Positions 35,956 through 47,682 are shown, counted from the stretch's first letter. The stretch: DNA of 64,000 bases from Bidens hawaiensis (GCA_021521415.1 JAIQDT010000303.1:1178001-1242000), one strand, 5' to 3'. Made by a program: numbers and translations. The notes: generated by a model from the sequence alone, not told the origin.

Positions 35956-38622
35956 CTACTCGCTGATATTCCTTGCTTCATCCTTCCAAGCAGGAATATA
36001 GAATATCTTCTTTTCGTTCAAAGCTTGCAAATCAGCTTTCGATAAGTTAACAAGATGCATCGGGTCATACACCCTCAGCACTTCTTGTTCATCTTCGTCT
36101 TCCATCACGGCTTCAGCAGTCTGGCAATCAACGTACCACCATTTTAGATTCTTCAACACATCTTGAGGCATATTCTTCATTGGAACCTCCTTGATGCATC
36201 GGATCGGCTTGTACTTCATCACCATCCATGGCTTGCCATCTGCTCTCAATCCCCTCTCTTTATCTTCCACTAACTTCCCTTTTTGAGGCTTCAGAAGTTC
36301 AAACTTTTTATCTTTTACGCCTTCTTTCAACACAATCTTCTCAATCATTCTCGCCATATTGTTGTCACTTCTGTTTATCAGGCCTAATCTGCCCAAATCT
36401 TTCACCTCGCATTCCGGCAACGTGTTGAAAGATCTCAACATCCTCATGAAGTATTGAATGCCATCATAACGTTTTACCACAAATAACTTGATCTGTTCAT
36501 CATAAATCCAACAGATGATTCCCTTCTTCGCCTCAGCATAGCCTTTAATGTTATAGCTCTTCTTGAACATGGCTGGAGCAGCAGGCTTCTTGGTCTTAAT
36601 AAACCAATGAGCACAGCCTTCCTTCCACCTAGGCTGCTCCTCCCACTCAGTAGTCTCATCCATCTCAGCCCTCACATCGGCTTTCTCAACCTCAGGGATC
36701 TCGTGCTCGACGTTTTCTTCAACAATCTCCCCTTCTTCTACCACAATTTCTGCACCAATCTTTTCAATCTCACTGATTGGCAGAACATCTTCATCAAATA
36801 ACACATCGTCGCTGAACATGTCATCATCAAGTTCCTTCAGCGCATCGATCACGTCATCTTCCACCATCACTACGTCATCACCACCAGCCGCTTCGGTAGA
36901 CTCCCCCTCAGCTGTGGAAGCCCCAAGAGCTTGAGAGGTTCTTGGCAGCTCACCACCTGCACCTTCCGGTGCATTGGGATCATCGTCTTGGTCTTCTCGA
37001 CGCTTGGTCCTCAACTCATCACCTCTACAGCTCATCTCCCCCTGAGATGCCAAGAATGCTTTCAAGGCATCTATGATTTTCCCGTGCTCAGCCAAGAGGG
37101 ATGACTGCAGTTGATTTGCTTCCACTAGGTTTTGAATAGTCTTTGACTGCTCAGCTACAATCCTCTCTGGTGAAGCTATCCGTTCCGAGTCAGAAGAGGG
37201 CGTGTCCGCAGGTGGTACCGTACCCGATACTCCTGCAGTAGTGGTGACCGTAGACTCAACAAATCGTGCTACTACCACCGATGGAGTAAGCGTTGGAGGT
37301 GGTAGAGACACAATTGCTGGAGCCGACGTCTGGACGGCCGTGACCGATGGAATGTCAGCCGACGATGTAGCCACTACGGGAACAACCGTAGCGCTTGTAC
37401 TCGGTACCTGCACAGAGGTAGGAACAAGGGACATACCAGACAAGGCAGGTGGAGCAAAACGTGCAAACCTTGAAGTCTCTCCGGCTCCTACACCCATACC
37501 TGTCGTTTCCCTACGTGAACGCTTTCTTACCAGCCGCACAGCTTCTTCTTCATCATCTTCCTCGTCGTCATCGTCAACAATTCTCTTCTGTTTCCCAACC
37601 GTTCTCTCATGTGTTACCATCATCTGTCTTGCCTCTTCCATCACATCATCAAAATCAGCTTGTGGACCCGATACTGGAATATTCTCATGTGGATCAAATC
37701 GGTCCATATCAAACAATCCTTGCCCGCCGAACATGGCGTCAAGATCAATCTCAGAAGCTGGCACAGCAGCAGATACAGCAGTAGATACAGCAGGCGCAGC
37801 TGATACAGCCTGGGGTGCTGCCGCCTGTTGTTGTCTTGGGTCCCTAAACTCGTCCCCTGCCGCAGGCACATACTCCGGGTTTATAAGATACCCAAAAAGC
37901 GGAGTATGCCTGGGACGCAGCAGAGGCTTGCTTCGTGCGCTGGAAGTGCGACACTGAGCAAAGATACGTTTCGTCACACATTCCACGTATCGAATAGGGC
38001 GTCTTTGAGGTAGCGACGGAGCCACATGATTTAAAATCATCTGTAGGAATCGTGGATACATTGTAAACCGCTCACGCGCCACAGCCCTCCTCTGACGATC
38101 GATCTCGTAAAAGATCATCTGACTAAAAGAATATCTTTTATTGTAAGTCAGGGCAGTCATAGCAGACTGCATCGTCGCACCCATTCCATACTATCATGAC
38201 GTGCATTAGGAAGCGCCACTGATCTAATAAAAATCCTTTCCTTCGCTGTGTATCCCCTAAGAGACCTGAATACCCCATCCGTAGGAACGCACCATCACGA
38301 AAAGGAGCAACAAACTCCGTTGGGTCATCTCTTGTTTCTTCTCCAAATTGCAACGCCACCCGTATATGTTCAGAGGAAAACTGAACAACTTGACCATTAA
38401 CGGATACTCTACCGTCTGCCAAAAGTCTTCAATGTTCGGCAGCGAAATAGGCAGGGTAGTTGTTACTGCATGATAAATCCTTGAGCGCAGGAGAAAAGTG
38501 ATTATCTCCCTGTAGTCTTCCACGCCCTTTGCATCTGGGTCAAGTGTTATGAACTGGTTATGGGCTGGAAAGAACTGTCTTTGATCATCACCGTCATCAC
38601 CTGCACCTCCAACAGCAGCCAT
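35956..38622 (-). pseudogene. Copia J extra ORF (ORF3), nearly intact
   Basis: About 890 codons from ATG at 38622. The N-terminal domain runs REIITFLLRSRIYHAV ... IEDFWQT, then a second block, EHIRVALQFGEE ... QWRFLMHVM, then YSFSQMIFYEI and MYPRFLQMILN. G's ORF3 has the matching landmarks (MITFLRNSNLRVALTKN, ITDFWGSA, YPRFLQILIN), so this is one protein family. The middle is Ala/Pro/Ser-rich and acidic (DDDDEEDDEEEA), the C-terminus mixed basic-acidic (KGIICWIYDEQ, IPAWKDEAR). No enzyme motif and no clear membrane segment. The frame shifts near 38410 and returns near 38170. Similar proteins lie next to Copia pol genes in Asteraceae and, from memory, are often mislabelled as host proteins. 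Function unknown; separate expression is suggested by its own TATA box and acceptor. Confidence 0.85.
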
Positions 38623-39334
38623 ATCTGCACAAAACGAACCAAGTTAGATAAACGTTTAAGTTGTACACAAGTTCGCTTGATTACCAGTAGCGAAGTTGTG
38701 GTCAAACCTGTATAGGCGAAGTTATAGATGAGGCGAAGTTGGGAACAACTTCGCTTCATCTTTAAGTTCGTCTAATTATTTTTAAGTAAAAAGGTCTGGG
38801 CGAAGTTAGTGATAACTTCGCCTCTTCACAACATCGCCTCAGGCGAAGATAAGGGTTAGGCGAAATTAAGCCTTAGGCGAAGTTGTGGATAACTTCGCCT
38901 CAGGCGAAATTAATCGTCTGGCGAAGTTGATGATAACTTCGCCGAAACCCTAACTTCGCCTGAACTGAATCGGCGACTGTTCAGATTCCAATCACCGGAA
39001 ATCCGGTGATTTCGGCTAAGTTCGACAATCAAGGACATCAAAACACATGAAGATAAGGATGTTTAGATGAGAAGGTTGTCCATGCATACGTTAACACAAG
39101 TTTTGAAAGTTTCGATTTTGAAGGTCCGACGACCCGAGGTCTCGAACCGGGTAAAAACGACCATGAAAGAACATGTTTGTGAGGTATATCGACAACACGT
39201 ACCCTCAACCGATAATAGAAACTGGAAACGAAGATCGAAATCGAAAAAGATGGTAAGTTCGCCGGAGAAGCTCTGATTAAGTTCGCTGGATTTTTTGAAA
39301 ATAATGAATTTACTGTTTAAAAAATCCTTATATA
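38623..39334 (-). promoter_or_regulatory. ORF3 promoter and leader of Copia J, with intron-like signals
   Basis: TATA box TATATAAGG on the minus strand at 39326-39334. About 700 bp downstream, TTTTGTGCAG/AT sits immediately before the ORF3 ATG, a good 3' splice site. A candidate donor GG/GTACGTG lies near 39201. Between them, GCGAAGTT inverted repeats fill 38660-38960. The block CTTCGCCGAAACCCT (plus strand, 38937-38951) also occurs in the gag leader (46963-46977). Confidence 0.55.
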
Positions 39335-39340
39335 GGGTCA

Positions 39341-39420
39341 GTGAAGTTCAGGCGAAGTTACGGATAACTTCGCCTAGGCGAAGTTAAGCACAAGTTCGCC
39401 TGATTCAACTACTTCGCCTA
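39341..39420. promoter_or_regulatory. GCGAAGTT palindrome array upstream of ORF3 TATA box (J)
   Basis: Copies such as GGCGAAGTTACGGATAACTTCGCC and adjacent AGTTCGCC units start within about 10 bp of the TATA box, on its upstream side. This repeats the arrangement in the LTR (47477-47600). Confidence 0.6.
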
Positions 39421-40725
39421 TAATTTCAAAATCAAACCTTTAAGTTTGAACATTTTGCAATTAACATTTGAAACTTCTAAAAAGAGTTAAACAAAAATGA
39501 TCATGTCTAAGTAACCAGTTATAAAATAATACAACTACAAAAATAGGAAAAACTTATAAAAAATTTAACGAATAAGGGATCAAATTTCAGTCTAGTCAGG
39601 GACACCACGTTTCAGAAAAGATCCTAACAGGAATCATACTAACTACGTGACTGTTACATAGATCCGTGTTTAGCTGTGTTATGACATATAGAGACATGTT
39701 GTAAGCATGTAATATACTTAAGATGGTTTTCATCGTTTCTGTGATACGAGTTAGGTTCAATTAATCCTTAAAATTTAAGTGGGCAACAACTCAGAAATAT
39801 TGATGCCTCCTATCTATCCTCAAAGCGTATTTGGCTTTCCCCAAGTCACCCCGAGTTGACTTCGACCCATAGTGTCTGATTAATTTGTATGTACATTCCT
39901 TCTGGTTCCCGTTCTTCTTCTTACTCTAAGATAGAGAAGTCATGATTTTATGGTCACTAATATGTTACTATAACTCCAAATATATATATATTATTATTTT
40001 TTTTTTATTTTTTTTTTAACAACATAGACTTCAAAGTAAAAATTAACTGCAAGTCCCGAATCTGGATCACTGCAGTGTCTTGAAACGCTTTCTTCACGGG
40101 AATCAGAACACACATGGGCTCGTGTATGACTGGGTAATCGCTTTTCTGCCTATCACTCGAAAAGATATATATGAAGACACGCAAAACTCTTAGGAGTTTC
40201 CACGTAAAATCAAGTAAAATTAGTTTGTATCACATCTACTTTTACGCACCATAAAAAGTTACCATGACATACAATGATTGTCCTAGAGCCTTTTAAGCCT
40301 AATAACTTCACTAGTTAAGCACACACAATCAGTATATATATCATTTTCCAAGGTTAGATCAATTTTCCGTTTAACATAGCTAAGGAACTTCTTACGAAGT
40401 AACAGACTTGAAAAGTAATTTCATTTCCCTCTAAAAAAATTTGACTTCAATCGCCCCGATCACGTCAAAGTCTTCAGGTAAACGGCAATCCTGAAGATCC
40501 AATGGATCAACTGGACCGATCACATACAAGTATGTGTCCTTCTAACTAAGTATGACCGACTAATTTTCAGCGACAGAAAGAAAACACATCATAACCGCCC
40601 CGGTCATTTTCAGTCGTCTGGTTAATGGCGACCCTCATTCTCTACAAGTAGAAACGAGGACCAAAACATATCCGAGGATATGTCCATCAAACTGAGGTAA
40701 CCGACTAATTTTAAGCAATAGTGAC

Positions 40726-40763
<38 letters not shown>

Positions 40764-40779
40764 AAACACAAAAACATGG
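39421..40779 (-). other. Copia J spacer between pol and ORF3
   Basis: No ORF of note. On the minus strand, the first 50 bases after the pol stop lead into a run of 33 A (T at 40727-40759). 39570-40150 shares several blocks, in the same order, with G's spacer (58430-59160), for example CATACACGAG (40119-40128) and GAGAAAGC/CAAATA...GCTTTGAG (39808-39853). Confidence 0.7.
40727..40759 (-). repeat. Poly(A) tract of 33 bases after Copia J pol
   Basis: T run on the plus strand, so A on the element's sense strand, about 20 bases past the pol stop. G has no such tract at the same place. Confidence 0.95.
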
Positions 40780-42672
40780 TTACTCGGGATTGATCATCCC
40801 GTTCAGCTCAATTAGGTTTTGAAATCTGGATTTATCAAACGCTTTTGTAAATAAATCAGCGAAATTTTCTAGCGTATCGACTTTTTCGACCTTAATCAGT
40901 TTCTTCTCAGCACAATCCCGTATGAAATGATGACGAATGTCAATATGTTTAGTTTTACTATGTTTCACGGGATTGTTAATTACTGAGATGGCAGCAGTGT
41001 TATCAATTAAAATAGGAGTGAGTAAGAAATTCAGACCATAGTCGCGCAATTGTTGCTGAATCCACAAAACCTGAGAACAGCAGTTGGATGCTGCCATATA
41101 TTCAGCTTCGCACGTTGAGATTGCGACTGACGTCTGTTTCTTGCACTGCCATGAAACTAATCTTCCGCCGAGAAACTGACATCCTCCTGTAGTCGACTTC
41201 CGACTCTGATTGCACCCTCCATAATCAGAATCCGTATAAGCAACCAGTTCCACGTCTCCTCCCTTCGGGTACCACAACCCTAGCTTCGGCTTGCCTTTGA
41301 GATACCGCAAAATCCTCTTCACACCCTTCATGTGAGATTCCTTTGGGTTTGCCTGAAAACGAGCACAAAGACAAACAGAAAACGTTATATCAGGCCTAGA
41401 AGCAGTTAAATACATCAAAGAACCTATTACAGCCCGATACTGAGTTGGGTCCACATCTGCGTCACCGTCTATTTCAGCTCCCAACTTGTGGTTGACGCAA
41501 ATTGGAGTGTCATATGGGGAAGAGTCCTCCATCTTGAAACGCTTGAGGACATCATGAACATATTTTGTTTGATGAATGAACATCCCATCCTTCTTTTGAT
41601 CAACCTGCAATCCTAAAAAGAACGTTAGTTCACCCATAGCACTCATCTCGAATCTTTTCTTCATGACGGCCTCGAATTCCTGACACATGGATACTCTTGA
41701 TGCAGCAAATATGATGTCATCCACGTAGACTTGAACTAGCAGGAAGTCACTTCCATCTCTCTTCACAAACAGTGTGCTGTCAATCAAACCCCTTTCAAAA
41801 CCATTCTCTAGCAAGTAGTCCGATAACGTTGAATACCAGGCACGAGGTGCCTGATGTAATCCATACAGCGCCTTGCTCAACTTGTATACGTGATCAGGAA
41901 AGTCTGGGTCAGGAAAACCCGGAGGTTGCTCAACATACACAACCTCATCAACTTTCCCATTGAGGAACGCACTCTTCACGTCCAACTGAAACACTTTCAT
42001 CTTCTTGAAAGCAGCAAACGCCAAAAACAATCTTATCGCTTCCAACCTGGCCACCGGAGCGAACACTTCATTATAGTCTATCCCCTCTTGCTGATTAAAT
42101 CCTTTAACGACCAGCCTCGCCTTGTTTCTTATAATAATTCCCTTTTCATCTCTCTTGCACTTGAACACCCATTTTGTGCCTATCGCATGCACATTTCTTG
42201 GTTTTTCAACCAAAGTCCAAACTTCCATCTTCTTAAATTGAGCCAACTCTTCTTGCATGGCCTCAACCCACGAGCTGTCCTTAAGAGCCATTTGATAATT
42301 TTTCGGTTCAATCTGGCTAATAAAGCATGAGTACAAACATTCGTTCATTATACCCGTTTCTCTAATGCTTGTATAAACACAGGTGTGCTCATTCAAGCTA
42401 CTTCTGGTTTGTACACTGGAGGACACATCACCTATAACATTCTCCAGAGGGTGATCTTTGTGAATTCTCGTGGTCGGCACAGCACCGACATGCAAATTAT
42501 CTTCTAAATTAGTAGAGAGCTCATCAATGGTTGTTTCTGGCTGAGAGTGAAAAGGATTGATAAAATCTTCTTCAGGAGAGACAGCAGGGGAACCGATAGA
42601 ATTTGATGAGGAAGGTTGACAATCATCAAATAGCTGTCTATGTGCCAAATTTTCCTCCTCATCTAGAATCAT
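40780..42672 (-). CDS. Copia J pol, reverse transcriptase-RNase H part
   Basis: 630 codons open. N-terminal linker, then RT with [31 protein letters not shown] and the catalytic YVDDI (QVYVDDIIFAAS, intact); RNase H region YTDSDYGGCNQSRKSTTGGC, STCEAEYMAAS and HIDIRHHFIRDC, ending at the expected C-terminal LFTKAFDKSRFQNL. Makes cDNA from the element RNA and degrades the RNA strand. It is separated from the integrase part by frameshifts near 42660-42710, so in this copy it cannot be made as one polyprotein. Start is set by the open frame, not by a true initiation site. Confidence 0.95.
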   Translation of the reverse strand: MILDEEENLAHRQLFDDCQPSSSNSIGSPAVSPEEDFINPFHSQPETTIDELSTNLEDNLHVGAVPTTRIHKDHPLENVIGDVSSSVQTRSSLNEHTCVYTSIRETGIMNECLYSCFISQIEPKNYQMALKDSSWVEAMQEELAQFKKMEVWTLVEKPRNVHAIGTKWVFKCKRDEKGIIIRNKARLVVKGFNQQEGIDYNEVFAPVARLEAIRLFLAFAAFKKMKVFQLDVKSAFLNGKVDEVVYVEQPPGFPDPDFPDHVYKLSKALYGLHQAPRAWYSTLSDYLLENGFERGLIDSTLFVKRDGSDFLLVQVYVDDIIFAASRVSMCQEFEAVMKKRFEMSAMGELTFFLGLQVDQKKDGMFIHQTKYVHDVLKRFKMEDSSPYDTPICVNHKLGAEIDGDADVDPTQYRAVIGSLMYLTASRPDITFSVCLCARFQANPKESHMKGVKRILRYLKGKPKLGLWYPKGGDVELVAYTDSDYGGCNQSRKSTTGGCQFLGGRLVSWQCKKQTSVAISTCEAEYMAASNCCSQVLWIQQQLRDYGLNFLLTPILIDNTAAISVINNPVKHSKTKHIDIRHHFIRDCAEKKLIKVEKVDTLENFADLFTKAFDKSRFQNLIELNGMINPE

Positions 42673-44119
42673 CTTCGTAGCAACAGTTCTTCTTCTTCTG
42701 TACGAACCAAATCAGGTATGTTAAAGACTTGAAGAGCCTATCATAGTCGAAAATCCCAGGAGGTCCGATGCTCGGTCTTGGCGATCTGTAACTCGTAATG
42801 TCGGTGTTACATACCACTTCAACCTTGCCGTTCGTTGTATTAAAGACACGCCTGTTGGGAGTCCCAACTTCATAGCCGACTAAGATTCCTTCATCGGCTG
42901 CTTCACCAAACTTTGAATGTGCCTTTAAAATTGAACACGGGGACCCAAAAGCTTCAAGTCCACACAAATTGGGCTTTCTTCCATGCATCAGCTCGTAGCA
43001 TGTTTTATTAAGTCTTTTTACCGTTAACACTCTATTTAGGACATAGCAAGCTGTAGAAACAGCTTCAGCCCAGAACACCACCGGAAGCTTCGAATCAGCC
43101 AGCATAGTCCTGGCTCCTTCAATTAAAGTTCTATTCTTCCTTTCAGCCACTCCATTCTGTTGCGGAGTATACGGAGCGCTGAATTGGTGTTCAATCCCTC
43201 TTGACAGACAGAAGATCTCCATTTCAAAATTTTTAAACTCGGAACCATTGTCACTTCTGATGAACTTCACTCGTTTATCCATAATGATCTCAACTTTGGT
43301 AATCAAATTCTTCACCAGTTGAGCCGTTTCGTCCTTTGATTTCAGGAAGTATACCCACGAGTATCGTGAGTAGTCATCAGTGATCACCAAGCAATAAGTT
43401 GTACCACCTAGACTTCTTACATTCACAGGACCGAAGAGATCCATGTGAAGCAGTTCCAGTGTACTGGCAATTGAGTTTATTTTCTTGGTGAGATGGGACT
43501 TCTTGTGCTGCTTTCCCTTTTTGCACGCAAGACATTTGTCTTCAAAATTGAAACTTTTTAAGGGAACACCCAACACAAGCCCATGTCTGACAATATGGTT
43601 CATCTTCCGAAGATGAATGTGCCCCATTCTCCTGTGCCACAGTTCAGATTCCGATTCGCTTGCTTTCGTCAAAAGGCACGATTCTTCCGTTGACATTTCA
43701 GTTGAACTTAAATCCATCATATACGTATTTCGATCACGTGGAGCCTTCATTACTATCCACTCCTCTGGTATTTGAAAACCAGGCTTCAACACAATCGCAT
43801 CAGTCTTCGTGAAGTGTACGGTATAATCTTTATCACAAATCTGCGACACACTCAGCAGATTGTGCTTCAGCTCTTCAACAAAGTTCACATTTTCTAACGT
43901 CATTTTCCCATTAGTTACCGTACCCCTTCCAGTTATTCTGCCTCCAATCTCACCAGCAAAACTGACTCTTGCCCCTTGAACAGGTTTTAAATCTTGTAAC
44001 AAATCCTTGTTACCAGTCATGTGCCGGGAACAGCCGCTGTCCACAACCCAAAGATTCTTGGACGCCCTGTTCAACTGTTCCTGCACAAACAAAAAGATTA
44101 TTAAAATTTGGGGACCCAA
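42673..44119 (-). CDS. Copia J pol, protease-integrase part
   Basis: Minus strand. LFVQEQLNRASKNLW leads to protease VVDSGCSRHMTG (intact Asp); integrase zinc finger LWHRRMGHIHLRKM...CLACKKGKQ; core Asp residues in HMDLFGP and SDNGSEF, Glu in NGVAERKNRT. The frame begins in the -1 register relative to gag, overlapping gag's last codons; TTTTTGTTTGTGCAG/GAACAG at the junction looks like a 3' splice site and is shared with G. After GIFDYDRLFKS the frame slips (a one-base loss would restore FNIPDLVRTEEEE). The open frame runs to 42659. Confidence 0.93.
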
Positions 44120-46725
44120 GACCTCTTGGTGTTGGGTCGACTAACATTCTTATCAGAACTCACACACCTTGACTGACCATAGTTAGCATTAGGAAAATTT
44201 TCACGAGTCCTAACAGGATACCTCCTTGGAGACTGATAGTGAGGCCAACCAAACCGACGATCATTAATAGAATCAAAAGAATTATAGCATTTGGTTTGGT
44301 TATTAGTGGTATAAAAACGAGATGTGTTTCTTTGAAAACCTGTATTATTTTTCACATTTGAATTGTTTTCATTTTTAACATTTAAACGATTTCCAGAAAC
44401 CTTAGTCTCAGTTTTCGACGGCCTCACATCTCTGAAACGCTGCTTCAGAGGGCAATCAGCAACAAGGTGCCCTGTTTGATTACATCTAAAACAACATCTA
44501 TATTCAGCTTTCTTTTCAGTAGATGTTTTAGATGTGGAGGCAGTATTACCACCCGTACGTCTCACATAAGGTGGGACATATGGGTTGAGTGGAGTACTCT
44601 TTTGAGTTGATTTAACCTTTTCTCCACTAGTGGGTAATACTTCCTTCTCTTTTGTCTTACCCAACTCGGATGACTTATCCGAATCAGATGAGACTGGACT
44701 TGAAATTTTAATTTTTGAGACAGGCGAACTTGTTTCGCCTTTACTAACTTCCGGTACTTTACCAGTTTCCTTAGCAGTACCTGTCTGATCAGCTACAAAA
44801 TTAACAGATTCATGAACACTAGGATTGAAAGTATAATTATGGTTATATGGTGGTGGAACCTCATGGTAACCAATTCCTCCCCTCTTAGGTGAGGAACCTT
44901 GATCACTAACGAGGTGATCAAGAATAGCAGAGGAATTCCGGAATTGCTCCAGTTTCCTATTTAGTTCCACCACTTTTACCTGGTGGTCAGCAATCTGTTT
45001 TTCTTTTTCAGCGATTAATTTGGTTTTCTCTTCTAAAACCTCGTAGCTTAGATCAATCACATCAATTTTTTCAGCTAATTTTGTTTTTAAACTTTTAACG
45101 TCTTTTTCACAAGCTTTAATCTTTATTTTATAATTATTTTCTCTTGTCTTTGTGAAGTGATGATCTTCTTTCAAGGTTTTAAATTCGGCATCCAATTTAA
45201 CATACTGATCAGTAATTGTAGTAAGCTGTTCAGACAAGTTCTCACATTTAGTACAGATAGGTTTAGTACATACCTCGGAGTTCCGGTCATCAGCCATGAA
45301 AGCCATTTCATTCTCAGCAGCTTTCATACATTCTTCAGCTGCAACCTTTGCCATGTGTGCCTGCTCAAAGAGTTCTCCAGAGAACATATTCCAGTTGTAT
45401 TCACCAGCATCAGACATCATGGCTCTATTCCCATTGTTATTTCCACTTTGCTGTGTAGTCCTCCCCTGACTACGTTCTACCCGTGCATTAGTGCACTCTT
45501 TTGCAAAGTGTCCATTCTGTTGGCAATTGTAACACCTCACCCTTGACTTGTCAAATCCTGGCTTTCCACCTACAAACTTTCTGCCAGTCTTCTTCATGAA
45601 ACGCTTCACTCTTCTGACTATCATCGCCATCTGCCACTGCAGATCCATCTCCTCCAGATCATCAGGATCGATCTGGTCATAGTCTTCTTCCAAAACAGCA
45701 GGGTCCACAATCTTCCGTTGTATGTAGTTCTCGTAAGAAACAATAAAAGATGCATAGACTGCAAACTGCTCTTCAGCAAATTTGACACTCATTGGCATCT
45801 TAGTGTAGTTATTGCTTGAAGCACTGGGAGAGAAACTACTTGTGGATGCTTGAGGTTTCGAAGCACTTGATCCTCCAGCAACAAAGCAAACATCACCGTT
45901 CATGTTTACAGACACATTTCCTTCATGAGAAGAGTCAGAACCTGACTCTCCTTTGGAGTAGTAAGCAGCAGAGTCAGGCTTCGAACTTGAGCCTGAGTTA
46001 ACTTTGGCACCATACATACCAGGGTCTTGAATCTGATCTGTTGGTGTCTCTTTACGAACCATATTAAGCTCAAAGGTTCTGAGCTTGTTTACTGCTGTCT
46101 CCAAATCGTAATTAGGAAAGTCTCTGTCTTCCCTCATTAGAACAGTGTACATTTCCCACTTCGGTGGGAGAGCATCGAGAAGCTTTTCAACTATTTCCTC
46201 TTCTCTGTAAGCAATCGAATAGTTGTTCAGCTCTGTCATTAGATGATAATATCGGGTGATAATATCATCGAGTGATTCGTTCTTCAAATGCTTGAATACA
46301 GAGAACTGGGTCTTTAACAGCTTAATCTTCGAAGCACGAATACCCACGTTCCCTTCGAATCTATTCTCAAGAGCATCCCAAAGCTCTCGTGCAGAAGTGT
46401 ACTTCCTGAATGTATGGAGAACCTCTTGAGGAAGAGCCATAGTAATTGCAGCATGGGCCTTGCTCTCGGCCTCATACATTTTCTTCTCTTCTTCCTCCAT
46501 CTTGCTGTACTTTTTAACCACATCACGACCTTCGTACACCATTGTCGGTGGGATATATCCATCCTGGATGCACACCCACATCTTTGCATCCTGGTATTTA
46601 ATATACTAAATGAATCTATCCTTCCACGCCACAAAGTCAGTTCCTTTCATCAACCTTGGGGCTTTAGTAGCCGACCCCGCTTCTACTTCCATTTTGACTA
46701 ATTCTGAGATGTTAATCGTCGACAT
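44101..46725 (-). pseudogene. Copia J gag with two zinc knuckles
   Basis: ATG at 46725 (MSTINISELVKMEVEAG); 874 codons with one stop, TAG at 46606-46608 (codon 40), after which the frame is open to TAA at 44101. Capsid-like N-terminal half (RELWDALENRFEG; LDDIITRYYHLMTELNNY), zinc knuckle CYNCQQNGHFAKEC near 45493-45534, a long coiled coil (about residues 500-610, LAEKIDVIDLSYEVLEEK), and a second knuckle CFRCNQTGHLVADC near 44452-44493. Long gags with coiled coil fit SIRE-like Copia elements. Forms the particle shell and binds RNA. The stop would block translation unless read through. Confidence 0.9.
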
Positions 46726-47206
46726 CTTCGCGAAAACAAGAAAAACCCGAAAATTCAAAAAAAAATCTTCCAAACAGTACTATAGGCGAAGTTAAGGCTA
46801 ACTTCGCTGGAAAATTCTTAAATTCGCGTGACTTGGCGAAGTTGAGAATAACTTCGCTTAAGATAAGCGAACTTAGGAGGTAAGCGAAGTTGAGGATAAC
46901 TTCGCTTAGGCGAACTTATTAGGTAGGCGAAGTTGTGGATAACTTCGCTTAGCCTTATATCTTCGCCGAAACCCTACTTCCAGTGACGGCAACTTCGCCT
47001 GAAGAACAGTAACTTCGCCCGAAGAACACTAAAAATATTCAGATCTGTTTTCGACGATTTAGCAGTTTCCGGTCGGTGTAATGGCTTGAATAAGACTGTA
47101 TAAGGTGAGTATAACACAATCCCAACGAAAACGTGTCCCGCGAATAGGTCAAACGAGACGTTTTCTACACCCGCGTGAAATCCCGAACCTCACAATCGAG
47201 CCTAAA
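46726..47206 (-). promoter_or_regulatory. Leader of Copia J with GCGAAGTT stem-loops
   Basis: Between PBS and gag ATG. 46785-47030 holds inverted repeats of the type GGCGAAGTT-N6-AACTTCGC, which in RNA would form strong hairpins. The same units lie before ORF3. No gene. Confidence 0.6.
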
Positions 47207-47218
47207 GCTCTGATACCA
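47207..47218 (-). other. Primer binding site of Copia J
   Basis: Reverse complement TGGTATCAGAGC, initiator-Met tRNA type, two bases inside the 5' LTR. Confidence 0.93.
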
Positions 47219-47220
47219 AT

Positions 47221-47682
47221 TGTAGGTTCCTGGACGGATCGTACACGGGATATCGCTATCTACGCAGGTGCGGAATCCCTGCGTGGGTAGATACGAGCGT
47301 AGAATATGTAAAACACGAACACACGATACAAACGAAACCACGTTATATTATAACTCGAACCACGTCTATTACAGACACTTGACACGTGAAGTGATCACAG
47401 CTATCACGAACTCTGAAACAAACTCTCTAAAAACCGAACCTTAAACAGTAACCCGTAGGTTACTTAAATACACGACAACTTCGCCTCAGGCGAAGTTGTC
47501 AATAACTTCGCTCGTTGAACAAGTTCGCCTAGGCGAACTTGTCAACAACTTCGCTCGGTTAACAAGTTCGCCTAAGCGAACTTGTCAACAACTTCGCTGT
47601 TACACAAACAATTACATAATCAATATTACAGACTCGATTACAGACTTTATACATATGAACTACTGACATCTATGTACCAACA
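47221..47682 (-). repeat. 5' LTR of Copia J
   Basis: TGTAGGTTCC...ATGTACCAACA on the plus strand. Minus-strand TATA-like GTATTTAAGTA at 47461-47471; array 47477-47600 upstream of it includes the palindrome AGTTCGCCTAGGCGAACT. Confidence 0.97.

Larger units (their letters stand above)
35396..47682 (-). mobile_element. Copia element J (extra-ORF type), young, near complete
   Basis: LTRs 35396-35856 (461 bp) and 47221-47682 (462 bp), differing at about five sites by eye. TSD CAATG at 35391-35395 and 47683-47687. Minus-strand order: 5' LTR, PBS (47207-47218), motif-rich leader, gag 46725-44101, pol 44119-40780, spacer 40779-39335, ORF3 promoter/leader, ORF3 38622-35956, PPT 35857-35872, 3' LTR. 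12.3 kb. Lesions are few: one stop in gag, frameshifts in pol near 42700, two compensating frameshifts in ORF3. Gene order recalls SIRE-type Copia elements, which carry an extra ORF after pol, but the ORF3 sequence is a family of its own. Confidence 0.97.

Noticed and set aside
35956..38622. Host gene annotation for the large acidic ORF
   Set aside because: It lies between Copia pol and PPT within matched LTRs and target duplications, and is repeated in E and G, so it belongs to the element.
44101..44119. Programmed -1 frameshift site at Copia J gag end
   Set aside because: The codons CCC AAA TTT TAA do not form a canonical X XXY YYZ heptamer in the gag frame; splice acceptor reading preferred, though not proven.
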